A stretch of 64,000 bases of DNA from Angiostrongylus vasorum. Lineage: Eukaryota; Nematoda; Chromadorea; Rhabditida; Metastrongylidae. Position 1 is the stretch's first letter. The number at the start of each line of letters is the position of its first letter. The translations under genes were made by a program, and so were the position numbers. The notes beneath the pieces are model-generated. The model searched no databases. It had not been told where the DNA came from and saw only the letters and a program-made list of their open reading frames with translations. The stretch lies in contig JADANN010000371.1 of assembly GCA_018806985.1 (NCBI GenBank), positions 1 to 64,000 of the forward strand. The letters run 5' to 3'. Of the stretch, positions 21,925 through 31,437 are shown piece after piece.

Positions 21925-22655
21925 CAATAACACCATTTCCTCAGCCGTTCTTTAGACAACAAGAGCCCAATAATAAACTTGATGTTAAATTTTGGATATT
22001 TACGATTGAAACTTTCAAAGCCCTTAATCACTATCGCGCAAAAAGATACAGCCCCAACCTCGCTGCGGTGCAAAAACGTGGCATGCGAGAGGTACGAGAG
22101 CTGATAAGGTTAAAAAACATAAGACCCGTTAGTAACAAATGTGGAAACTTTGCCGTAATTCCCCATCAGTTAGATGTTGAGATAACGAAAAAGCATCTTG
22201 AAGATGCTTCACTTTATCGCCCATCATCTGAAAAGGAGTTTAAAAGTAAATACCGAAAATTAAACCACGAATGGGTTAAAATCGCAAGAGCGGATGTGTT
22301 AAAACCATCAGTTATTCTCTCATCTCAAAAGTTGCATTGTCAGCATGTCCCGTCTTGTACTTGCTTATAAAAACTCACAAGTTAGTTTTCCAGAGATGAT
22401 CTTGCGTCTACCAATCCATCATTGTTAAAGGCTAGACCAATCATTAGCTGTGTAGACGGACCAACGGATAGGATAACATGGTTTTTAAAGCATAATATCT
22501 AACCAGTTGTTGAAACACATTTTCGCATCATCTTACGATTACCCAGATGTTTCTGGAGGCTCTGAGGAAGGCGAAATTCGCCGAAACGTCAGCTTGTTCG
22601 TGAATAAAGATTAAAGTATCACTTCGCGTTTGCTCAGCAAGAATACACAAGAATT
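21925..22655 (+). pseudogene. Penelope-like element P4, forward part with internal deletion
   Basis: Contains the N-terminal domain (APFPQPFFRQQEPNN, VLNHYRAKR-like, KRGMREVRELI, HLEDASLYRPSSE, KLNHEWVKIA) and the start of the RT (ARPIISCVDGPTDRITWFL, then stops). It breaks after the DNA for QMFL-type residues and jumps straight into the 3' ribozyme module at about 22555. The RT palm and the endonuclease are deleted. Its open frame runs on from the inverted fragment at the left, so the 200-codon frame at 21768-22370 is a chimera and not a gene. Confidence 0.8.
22555..22596 (+). ncRNA. Hammerhead-ribozyme-like module, intact core
   Basis: Reads aggct, CTGAGGA, A, helix II GGCGA/TCGCC with loop AAT, GAAAC, GTC, agctt. 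Helix I pairs aggct with agctt (one G-U). Helix III is only A-U plus C-G with no loop, which cannot close in one molecule but can pair between two. Small hammerhead variants of this type in Penelope-like elements are known to cleave as dimers. Confidence 0.65.
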
Positions 22656-22704
22656 TTTTAGGTGGCCTCAAGGACTTGCACGGATCTCAGTTGAACCTTT
22701 GTTG

Positions 22705-23090
22705 ACTAACGCATTTCTATGCATAGGCAGAAATTCTTTGGCTTAGTACGGTACCGCCCTGAAAGGACAACAGTGTCGCGAAACAGCTCGTCGTCTAGCA
22801 ATTCAACTAATTCGACTCAGAACTGCTTGTCTCTCTTTACTCAGCGTTTGCAGGAAACTCATGACAGGTCCGATAATATCAGAGTGCTGGCGGTGGTTTC
22901 GATTTTCCATCCACGACACAGGCAAATCTAATCATATTACGTCGCGAGTCGGAGAATTACTGGTAAATTATCGAAAATGTCCAGTATCTTCAGGCTCACC
23001 TTCTACTTCTATCGCTACTGTAATATGCTCAGATTGTGAATGAGATGCTTTGCAGAACAACATTAAATTCGCTTGATGTGCAGCCGTCAG
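22705..23090 (+). repeat. Dispersed repeat family R5 copy in IR1 left arm
   Basis: Contains gtcgcgaaacagctcgtcgt, ctagcaattcaactaattcg and a tail gagatgctttgcagaacaac similar to the copies at 16.8 and 18.5 kb. It pairs with the minus-strand copy at 48.6 kb in the other arm. Confidence 0.5.
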
Positions 23091-24481
23091 TAAGCACCCC
23101 CTCGACACCCGAGATCGAAGTGACGATACTATATAGCAATTTTGTGAGATAATGAACAAGTTTTTACCCTTCATCCACTAGCGAAAATGGTGAAATCGTG
23201 CTGAATGTCGCTCCATGCAGTTGAGAGTAAGAACCAGCAATGTCGACTTCGAAAAGTAGTTTTGCCCACGAGATTTTGAGTTTCTTCAAAGACATGAGAT
23301 AAAGAATAAATCGAATTGAACATCTTCTCAGAGAAAGAAGCGTTTCGATTTTTTTCTGGAGATCCTTTTTCCAAACATCTACAGAGACGAGGTAAATCAG
23401 TAATGAGTTTGCTAGCATTGCACAGGTGTAATGAAACTTCACCAGACGAAGTGAACAACAGAAAATTTTGTTTTGTGGAGAAATTGCGAGAAATTGGCGG
23501 CGGCGCTACATAAACATCCACTTTATTTGCAAACTAGAATGCTTAAAAAGTCGACGAATGAAGCTTCGGCTAAGTGCCTATCAGTTATTTTCTAGAGAAC
23601 GTCCATATTTCTTCTGTTCTCAATACATTGGCAATTCCACAAATGTAGGATTCTTGCTTCTCATAACGAAACGTGAGAATAATGTAATGTAGTTTTTGCC
23701 TATTATCGACTTTGGCGCCAATTCGTTTTTTCTTTCTCGTATTGATGGATTTTGAAGCGCATCTTATTCCACGACCGTTTCCGAAACGGTCAGTGAAATT
23801 ATGCAAAAAGTTGTTACTTTAACTCTCAGGCAACTTTTACAACGAAACCGGAAACTTTGTAGCTTTACTAAACGATAAAGACCATTGGAAAGATAAGAGT
23901 TTAACGAATAAAATCTCAGTAGGTTAAGAAACTTGCTGCAAAGGAAGTCCAGCACAGAAAGTTGTACTTCGTTCTCATCCTTCTAGTCGATACCATTTTT
24001 TAACGCATTTCTTTTGAGAGAGTGCAATTGTAAAAGTGTCCTCTTCTCAATTGTGAAATAGTTATCTGTGGTAAAGCTGCGATTTTATGAGCAGGAACAC
24101 ATATAAGATGGTGCGAACCCAATTTAAGCCATGGCACCTGAGGAATTGGCCCATTGTTTAAATCTTTGTCAACTGATCAACGAAAGTAGCCACGAAGAAT
24201 TTACGTTGGATCTAATAAGCTGGATACTTCTAGTGTTCTTACAAAAGTTAAAGAGGTGCAAAAACGTCTTCCTCGCTGACGTTACTGACGCATAAGTGCT
24301 GAATACCACATCAGCTGCTGCTTCGTGAATGGTCTAATCCCAAAAAGAAGGACATTTCTTTTCACCGGCTTAAAAGTAAACGTCATTTTATCTCAAAATA
24401 AAGTGTCAATTAACAACCTCGTGTTTGCTCTGCATAGGAAAAGAGAATCATTTGTTTTCATTTGTAGTCTACAGTGTTTGT

Positions 24482-24492
24482 TACACTTTCAG
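24482..24492 (+). promoter_or_regulatory. Probable spliced-leader trans-splice acceptor
   Basis: tacactttcag ends 27 bases before the ATG of the secreted-protein gene and fits the nematode acceptor consensus. The copy in the other IR1 arm keeps a pyrimidine-rich tttttttag at the matching place. There is no evidence for an upstream coding exon, so trans-splicing of a spliced leader is the simplest reading, but it is an inference. Confidence 0.5.
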
Positions 24493-24519
24493 CGACCAAA
24501 ACCAATTTGTATTGCAAAC

Positions 24520-27277
24520 ATGACGAAACTTCTGGCTCTTCTGATTTCGCTGCTAGCGACCGCCTCGACAGTGTTGGGGTGTGGTATGATACCACCAGAT
24601 CAAGGTAATAAATAGAAAATTGTCATGGCAGTGCTTTACATTTGTAATTTTAAATATGAAGTCTTTAATTGCAAACGAAGTGGATGTATCTAATATTTCA
24701 TTACTGCTAAGGAATTCTCTTAGCACAAATTTATTGATGAAAAAATTTTCAGTGTTAAATAGCAGGAGTTGGAGTAATTTCCAATTATTAACTAAAAATC
24801 TACGGAATTGTCTTGCAGCAAGAACTAGGAACTTCACTATCAATGGATTTACCTTGCCAGTGGCAATGGTCTCTGGCGCTGCCAATGCCCCTGCACAGGT
24901 TCCTGGCATTGCAACTAGTGCGGCGGGAGCTCAGGCATTTGTATCACGTCTTGTAATGCAAGCAGTGAGTTCACCACAACTCTTAGACTTTTTCTTAAAT
25001 TTTAATTTCTTCTTCTTCTCGATTTTCTGGAAGGATGGAGAAGCAAAATTTAAAATTTTTAAAAAATTTTGTCTAGGACAAAGTTCATGAACTTTTGTCT
25101 ATGTTGCAGTTTCAACACATTTTATCATCATAACCTCAACATAATTTGACTAAAAAACGCTTCCGTATAAACCCTGCACAGCTACTGTAGAAACTTGTTC
25201 TTGAGGTTGTTGATGTCCTCGAACAGCAAGGTCGCGGCGCTGGCCTCTCTGATGCTATAATCTCAATCATTTTGAGTCAACTCAGTATTCGAGTCAGCTA
25301 TGATCCACTACAATGTATGCGAGTAACTGTTAACCCGGCAGCAAATATGGATAGTAAGCTTTTTAACTTTTAGCATTTCAGGAACGTTACACTGATAACG
25401 CATAAACAGATTAAAAAGAACTACATTGCATTCATTGCAAAAAGCCATCTATACTTAGAAATAAATGTGAAATTGATTTAGCATTCATGAATACGGTTCA
25501 AAATCCTTTGTATTTGCAATAGTTTCGAAAGCTTTTCATAAGATAGTGCGTACTTAGAACTTTTTGATTGTTATTACTGCAGTTGGTATTGCTTGTGATT
25601 AATATTCATAATAATTTAGAGCAACACTATTGGGTGCGGTGGTTCACCGCTCATTACGCGTAAGGCTCCGGTTCGAGCCGGCCCTGGTAAAACCAAGGAC
25701 CACATCTGCTTGAACTCTGGAAATATGCACAGGACTTGTTGTGTTTTTGGTTGCTCACCGCAACCCGCAAAGGTTGACGACTACCTGTCATGAAGACATT
25801 GAAATGCCCGATCACGGTAATGCAAAGATTTCTGGAAAGATCGCCTCCAGCAGTGTGGAACAACATGCAGATAAAGAAAGAAAGTGGAGCAAAAATCCTA
25901 AAATTCTTCGAAGCGATATAATAATCCGAAAGCCTAGTAAACGGTGTTTGCGAAGAGAAGGAACGAATTAATCACGCGCTGGGATTCGCTCAATGTATGA
26001 TGCCAAGTGCACCATCCAAACCGTACAGATTGATTCGAGCCTAAATAGCGCAGTTAAGAAGACAAAACCATTTAAATTCAGTTGCATCTTTTTTTAAAAG
26101 TGGTTACGACAAAGTAAGTCTTGCCGAAGCTATCGAAGCTGAAGCGATAGATAAGAATGGTGAAGTGGCATGGAAGAATTCATGAAAACGGTGAATGCTA
26201 TAATTGGACGTGTTCAACTTTCTACCACATAGTTGGAGAATACTGTGCAGTACTTGTTGAAGCAACTCTAAAATATAAATTATTTCCACTTCCAAAATGC
26301 ACTTCTAAGAATTCTAGCCAGTTCTCGTTGCACTCGTAACGAGAAAGTAGTACAAACCTAGAAGAAACAAAGAAACAGTAATTAGAAATTTTAACTGTTA
26401 CTCGGAAAAACACCGTGTTTTTTGATGATTCTTCCTGTCAATGGAGTTCTAACCTTTTTAAAACATTGTCACTGAAATGGCTTTAATTTTAACTCAGTAT
26501 TTTCATACAAGAGTGCGCGGATTGCACAGTGGTAGTGATGCCGATCATCGCAAGCACGGTGTTGGTTCGATTTCACTCCAGGCCCACTAAGCATCTAATC
26601 CCTCTCAGGTCGAGAAATTGGTACCAGGCTTGTTCGGGAGGGAATCACTCTCTGCAATCCAAGTAATAACGCTCCAGCTCGGCAATGTCAACATCCAAAG
26701 AGAATCGACTCGACCAGCATTATTCGGCATTCAAGATGAAATGAAAATCGTCAAGCGGCATCCGAAGTCACAAGTATAAGTTTGAAAACCTAAAACCTAT
26801 ATGCATGATGATAAGAATCAAATCGTTTATGGAACGAAATAAAGTGGTATAAGATAAAATAATAAAAAGATTAAAACAAGTAGCAGAAAAAATTGGAAAA
26901 TCGTGAAAAAATTGCGCATAAAAACTTATTGCCGGGAGTCGTCCGACTTTTGAATGGAAGGAAACATTTGAGTAAAGGTGCTATTTGCAGTTGCTGGAGG
27001 CATGATGATGCCACACTGTATCATCGCCGGGAACACGGTGACTGCTTTATGCAATGAACCGGATGCAAACAACAATTGTAGGATAGACATGGGCATGATG
27101 ATCGGAGCCATTTCCCCCATGCACCTGTCAATTTCTGGAAGCCTCACGACCACAAACGTCATTATGGCGAATTGGTCGAGAGAGATGTGGCAAGGTGTGG
27201 TGAATAGAGCAGTTCGAATGCTGGCATCGGGTCCATTTGGAACAAACTTTTTCTCGGCATTTGCGACCGTCAACTAA
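24520..27277 (+). CDS. Small secreted protein, four exons, nematode family of unknown function (intact copy)
   Basis: Exons 24520-24604, 24819-24964, 25191-25353 and 26991-27277 join in frame to 226 codons with GT/AG introns (acceptors cttgcag, ctgtag, tttgcag; donors gtaata, gtgagt, gtaagc). Exon 3 could instead begin at 25206. Residues 1-20 (MTKLLALLISLLATASTVLG) are a clear signal peptide, so the product is probably secreted. The mature part has five cysteines (21, 119, 141, 152, 161), possible N-glycosylation at NFT (33) and NWS (192), a Met-rich stretch MMMPHC (136-141) and no transmembrane segment. An AATAAA at 27306-27311 follows the stop. I recognise no named domain and assign no function. 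Paralogues: a frameshifted inverted copy at 43.2-46.9 kb and three relics of exon 4. Confidence 0.8.
25625..25890 (+). repeat. SINE-like repeat R7 in intron 3
   Basis: Starts with a tRNA-like stretch (gggtgcggtggttcaccgctc, then a B-box-like ggttcgagccggccc) and continues with ggttgacgactacctgtc and gcccgatcacggtaatgc. The reverse complement sits in intron 3 of the other gene copy at 45.5-45.9 kb, so the insertion predates the inverted duplication. Related sequence without a good tRNA part occurs at 29.1 and 33.7 kb. Confidence 0.55.
26515..26690 (+). repeat. tRNA-like SINE copy S3 in intron 3
   Basis: Head with ggattgcacagtggtagtg (A-box-like) and ggttcgatttcac (B-box-like), then the family body tccctctcaggtcgagaaat and tggtaccaggcttgttc. 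It belongs to the same family as the SINE at 15.77 kb. I found no matching copy in the intron of the inverted gene copy. Confidence 0.6.
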
Positions 27278-27305
27278 AATGCGAGCTTAACTGTGAAGCG
27301 TTTGG

Positions 27306-27311
27306 AATAAA
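27306..27311 (+). terminator. Poly(A) signal of the secreted-protein gene
   Basis: AATAAA 28 bases after the stop codon, in a block (gaagcgtttggaataaact) that is conserved in reverse complement in the other IR1 arm. Confidence 0.6.
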
Positions 27312-27814
27312 CTATTCCATCATTAAGTTCATAATGGCACTAAAGTTTTAACCCAAAAATGTGTTTAACGGTTAGACTTATGTAAGAAACAAAGTTAACT
27401 TTAAAATATGGCAAATCACTAGTGCTGTCCTTGCAAGCCTAACTAGCGAAAGCTGATGGATGACTTTTGAGTGCAAGAAGTGGCCGGGAAAAATGTTAAT
27501 TCTCATATTTTAAAAAATGCTCCACCCTCAGCTCATGTTAGGTGAAAAAAAATCTGATAAAAAAATGAAATCCCTTCGAAAAGAAGTAAAAGATTTGAAA
27601 TAAATAGTTGTACTGTGATATGTCATGAAGGAAACATGAAGGAAACAGCTCTTGTAGCACAGTAATTAGAAGTATTATGGGGATGAGATGTACCGCTACT
27701 TCGCTATCGCTCCTCTCGTCGGCCTACCCTCCCTCATCTCTCACGGGTAGGCATGTTTGTGCCAAACTTTTCCAGAAGGATAGAAACACAGATTTGATTT
27801 GTTGGCAAGCAAAC

Positions 27815-27910
27815 GAGAGCCACTGTGCAAGCCAAATATGTAACAACCAATTTCTAAGATGCTTGATGGAATCAAATACATGGCCCAAAGAGAGATTGCT
27901 CAACCATATT
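27815..27910 (+). repeat. SINE body fragment S4
   Basis: gccaaatatg, caattt/attact, gatgcttgatggaatcaaatac and atggcccaaagagagattg match the 3' part of the 15.77-kb SINE (gccagatatg, gatgcttaatgaagtcgaatg, catggcgcatccctcagggg). The head is missing. Sequence on either side aligns with the other IR1 arm, while this stretch does not, so it probably arrived after the duplication. Confidence 0.45.
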
Positions 27911-28209
27911 ACTTTCCATCGTTATGCAAACGCTTTAGAAATTTAAACAAAAACGTACTCTCCGCTTTTTTGAGAAATGGTCATGTTTGATGGTATAGAG
28001 CTGACTGGATAACTTTAAAACCTCGTCTTTTTCGTTCTTTTCTGCTGCATCTTTGGGCTTTCCACTTTTCATAATCCTTCGATTTTTCCCCTCTTTAAAA
28101 CTCGTGATTTATCGAAGAAGCTTTAGTTTCTGTTTAGTTTCTCTAGATGGGTTTTCAACGCCTCAACCTTTCTCTCACCTGTTGCGCAATGTCACGAGAA
28201 AAAACAGGT

Positions 28210-29100
28210 GATGGCTGTTTTTTTCATGAGGGGAATGTTTTGAAGATGAGGGAAGAACCAAACGCGACGACAGGAGTTCGCATGAACTGACTAGGTAGGG
28301 AATAGATAAGTGTAGGGACAATACCGATGTTTGCTCACATGTGAGGCCAAACGTAGGCCAAATGGATGACAGGACTTTTGCCATTCTTAAAGAAAATCGT
28401 TTTTTGATGGGTGTTGCGCCGCTTTCTAGCCATGCGATGGCATGTCAAATCGAAAACGACGAACTGCGGTAAAGACACGTCCACCTTGCCTGCTGTGAAG
28501 ATTCACTCATTCTATTTGTTTTGCCATTGTTCTTTATGTGTTTTTCTTCTTTGTTAAATTCTCGAGACCATTGTCTACCGTGAGATTGATGGAATTTGCT
28601 ACTGTATTAAATAATCAATTCGCTTCATTAAAATAACTAAAACTTTGTGGGTCGCAGCTATCTCCCAGAAAACGGATTTTTTATTCGAATAAAGATTGGA
28701 ATTACTTACCAGTGCTTTTATTCTTCTAGTTCCGTAATATTCTGACGTAACATATAGAGCTAGACTTGGATGAAGGTCTTAAAATTGCTTACTAGAAGTA
28801 GAAATAGTTTATTTATTAGACCTGTGCAAACAAGAATATCACTTATATTTGAGAAAGTTGAACACCGCGACATTTGAGTCTTTCAATGCGTTCATGATTT
28901 CTTCCAGAGCACTTACATTCTCATCTACTGTTTCCACTTTCATATCTACGGCACAATTGACTTTGTCATAACACCTATTGAAAATGCTGAACTAAATCGA
29001 AATTAGCTTTTCTACCTATTTGCTTGCGTAGGAATGGCAAGACGACGGTTACAGATGTAAGCATTAACCAGTACTCTTGGCATAATAAGTCATAGCCGAC
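28210..29100. other. No gene recognised
   Basis: Lies just inside the inner border of IR1. Only short frames (under 70 codons). AT-rich, no repeat that I can place. Confidence 0.35.
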
Positions 29101-29104
29101 TTTT

Positions 29105-29425
29105 TTTATATGATCCGACATCACATATTGTGCAGACACCAGAACTTCTTGCATTGGCTTCCTTTCCTCGCTTTCATCATCACAGGCCTTCGGATATTTT
29201 CACATGACTTCGACTGCTTTTCGAGGATTATGTCCCTCTTCTTCGGTGACGTTTCTCACGGCTCCGTGATAGCCGTGGTAGGGCATTCGCAGATCTTCAT
29301 TACAGGGATTGTCAGCTTTTGTGGACTGGAAGACGTGAGCCATCCTCAAACGACTGACGGCAATTTTTAGTGTACAGAGAGACTGGTTCCTTATTAGGCT
29401 CAATGAGGTGGAGCCATGGCCTTTA
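29105..29425. repeat. Dispersed repeat R7-related copy
   Basis: atatgatccgacatcacata, tgacttcgactg and tcttcattacagggattgtcag align in order with 33.66-33.99 kb (gatccgacatcacaaattg, gtgacttcgactg, ttccattgcaagggtcatc) and with 45.48-45.88 kb. An 86-codon frame crosses it but is not kept elsewhere. Confidence 0.5.
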
Positions 29426-29655
29426 CACTATTGAACGAATCCACTACAAACGCTACTCGAGCTCAACAGGGACGCCCTAAACTAGTAGTAGTGATTAATA
29501 ACAATGTAATAACGCATTATAATAGCCCTTCGATGCCTATGAAATTTCAGGTACACTAACTCCGAAAAAGTTCATGATTGAGATTTAAAGCCAGGAATGC
29601 TAGTACAGCCATAACAATTTCTGGTTAATATATTTGTATATCCGTTCTTACAAAC

Positions 29656-29670
29656 TGACCTTTCTTTTTT
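29656..29670. repeat. Left target-site duplication of composite PLE P5
   Basis: tgacctttctttttt here and tgacctttctttatt at 33286-33300 (14 of 15 bases equal) flank the whole composite. Confidence 0.7.
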
Positions 29671-30288
29671 CGTATTCTTGTTGAGTAAACAGGAAGTGTT
29701 ATTTTTTATTCTTTATTCACGAACAAGCTGACGTTTCGGCGGATTTCGCCTTCTTCAGAGCCTGGAAAGGTCAAGTTGACAGCAATCTATTCGGCCAAAC
29801 ACCTCCATAACCAAACAGAGAAAACGCTTAACCAAGATTTCAATCACATTGAATACAGCTTTGCACACTCACCGCTTCCTATGAGGGTTCCACTGAGTAT
29901 GTGGCGTGCAGACCAACCGCACAGAGTTCACATGGAAGCGTAATATGCCCCTCCAATCAAAATAACAGCTTTATATACTGCCCAATATCACACGTGATAA
30001 TGAGGCATTCCTCCCTGCGGTTCATTTTTCGGATTTCTGGAATTAATCCAGAAAGCCTCGAGAGTTTTGCGCGCTTGTGCTCCCGATTCCTGCGCGAGGA
30101 TCGTGACACGTACTTCAAAAGACCTCCCCGCTATGTCTCTGGGTCCTATGCGTGCCTAGTGGGGTATTTGGTTTACGTTTGCCGACTAGGTGTTCTTTTA
30201 TGCGGACACAGAGGGGTCTGCCCGTTTCGCCAATGTATTCATCTCCGCACGCCTTACAGATCAGATAAACTGTACCCGAGCTCATGCA
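29671..30288 (-). pseudogene. Inverted 3' fragment of composite PLE P5
   Basis: The minus strand reads DCMSSGTVYLICKACGDEYIGETGRPLCVRIKEHLVGKRKP, i.e. the GIY-YIG endonuclease from its first motif (YLI), through YIGETG and the R..EHL helix, to THRTQRHSGE. The C-terminal tail, the 3' untranslated region, a ribozyme module and a truncated terminus follow. It retains an EHL where the forward copy has EDL. It abuts the forward element at 30288/30289 with no linker; the bases at the junction (caatca, ctgcaag) allow a few nucleotides of microhomology. Confidence 0.85.
29724..29764 (-). ncRNA. Hammerhead-ribozyme-like module, intact core
   Basis: Minus strand: caggct, CTGAAGA, a hairpin (aggcgaaatccgcc), GAAAC, GTC, agcttg. 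Helix I can form six pairs (caggct with agcttg, one G-U). Helix III has no loop. Confidence 0.65.
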
Positions 30289-31437
30289 ATCACTGCAAGA
30301 TGTGCCTGCAAGATATTTCCGACTTGTAAAAGGAGAGCTGTCACTTAGACAAAAGATCGTCTTAGCTCGACAGTCAATACACTTTTTCCGCCGCTGTCTA
30401 AAACACCGAGCCGTGCCGAACTTCATCAAACGAAGACGACTACACGATGTATGCGGACTACCAGAGGACAGTCACCGAGTACTGCACATCGAATTGCGAA
30501 TACTACGCACCTGTCTACGAAGCCGACAAAACCAGATGTTCTCCAAGTGGAAGAAGTACGAGACGAAAGAAACTTTTGTGCTCAGTATTTGGAGGACCGC
30601 CTCTGGAGGAGAAGAGAATAGTAGGTAGGTGTGCGTAGATCAGTGTTGATTTGCAACTCTTTTAGGTCTAATGCTAAAGCAACTTTGCGGAGAAAATTTG
30701 AAGACCTTTTGAGTAAATCGCATAACACGGCTTCAAGAGCGCGCAGAAATACCGCGAACGAACATCAAACAGATCACAGTAGGAAAAAATAATGTGCAAG
30801 AAAATCCAAGGCTAACCGTGTTATAAGGCAAGACTCTCCCTAACGATGCGCGCTCGTTATTAGAATTGGGACCGAGTTTCTCACCATCTGAACCCATCTT
30901 TAAAATAATCTTGCGTAGGGTCGCATGTAGTTTACATGAACTTCAAGATAGACTCCGCAAAAAAGCTGGAGATGAAACGCAAAAATGGGCGCGAACAAAA
31001 AGTGGGGGCCCTACCAATAGCACCATTTCCTCAGCCGTTCTTTAGACAACAAGAGCCCAATAATGAAGTTGATGTTAAGTTTTGGATATTTACGAACGAA
31101 ACTTTCAAAGTCCTTAATCACTATCGTGCGAAAAGATACAGCTCAAACCTCACTGCAGTGCAAAAACGTGGTATGCGAGAGGTACGAGAGCTGATAACGT
31201 TGAAAAAACATAAGACTATCCGTTATTGATAAGGGTGGAGAGTTTGTCGTAATTCCCATCAGTTAGATGTTGAAATAACGAAAAAGCATCTTGAAGATGC
31301 TTCGCTTTATCCGTCCCATCATCTGAGAAGGAGTTCAAAAGTAAACACCGAAAATTGAACCACGAAAGGGCCAAAATGGCAAGGGCTGCTGGTTTAAAAT
31401 CATCAGTTATCTCTCAACTAAAAGTTGAGTTACCAAC

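Larger units (their letters stand above)
22700..28210. repeat. Large inverted duplication IR1, left arm
   Basis: The reverse complement of 42345-48795 aligns throughout, in order: an R5 copy, a 23.2-23.5 kb block, a promoter-side block at 24.2-24.3 kb, all four exons of the secreted-protein gene, an intronic SINE-like repeat, the 3' untranslated region, and an inner block ending near 28.2 kb with gagaaatggtcatgtttg. Differences between the arms include an RTE insertion in the right arm. Spacer about 14 kb. Confidence 0.85.

Noticed and set aside
21768..22370. A 200-codon plus-strand frame that could be taken for a gene
   Set aside because: Its first 40-45 codons are antisense of an inverted PLE 3' end and the rest is the N-terminal domain of the forward PLE. 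It is a junction chimera.
24620..25090. A 156-codon frame overlapping the secreted-protein gene
   Set aside because: It reads through intron 1, exon 2 and into intron 2. The splice signals and the paralogue support the four-exon model.
29901..30329. A 142-codon plus-strand frame
   Set aside because: Antisense shadow of the GIY-YIG region and C terminus of the inverted P5 fragment.
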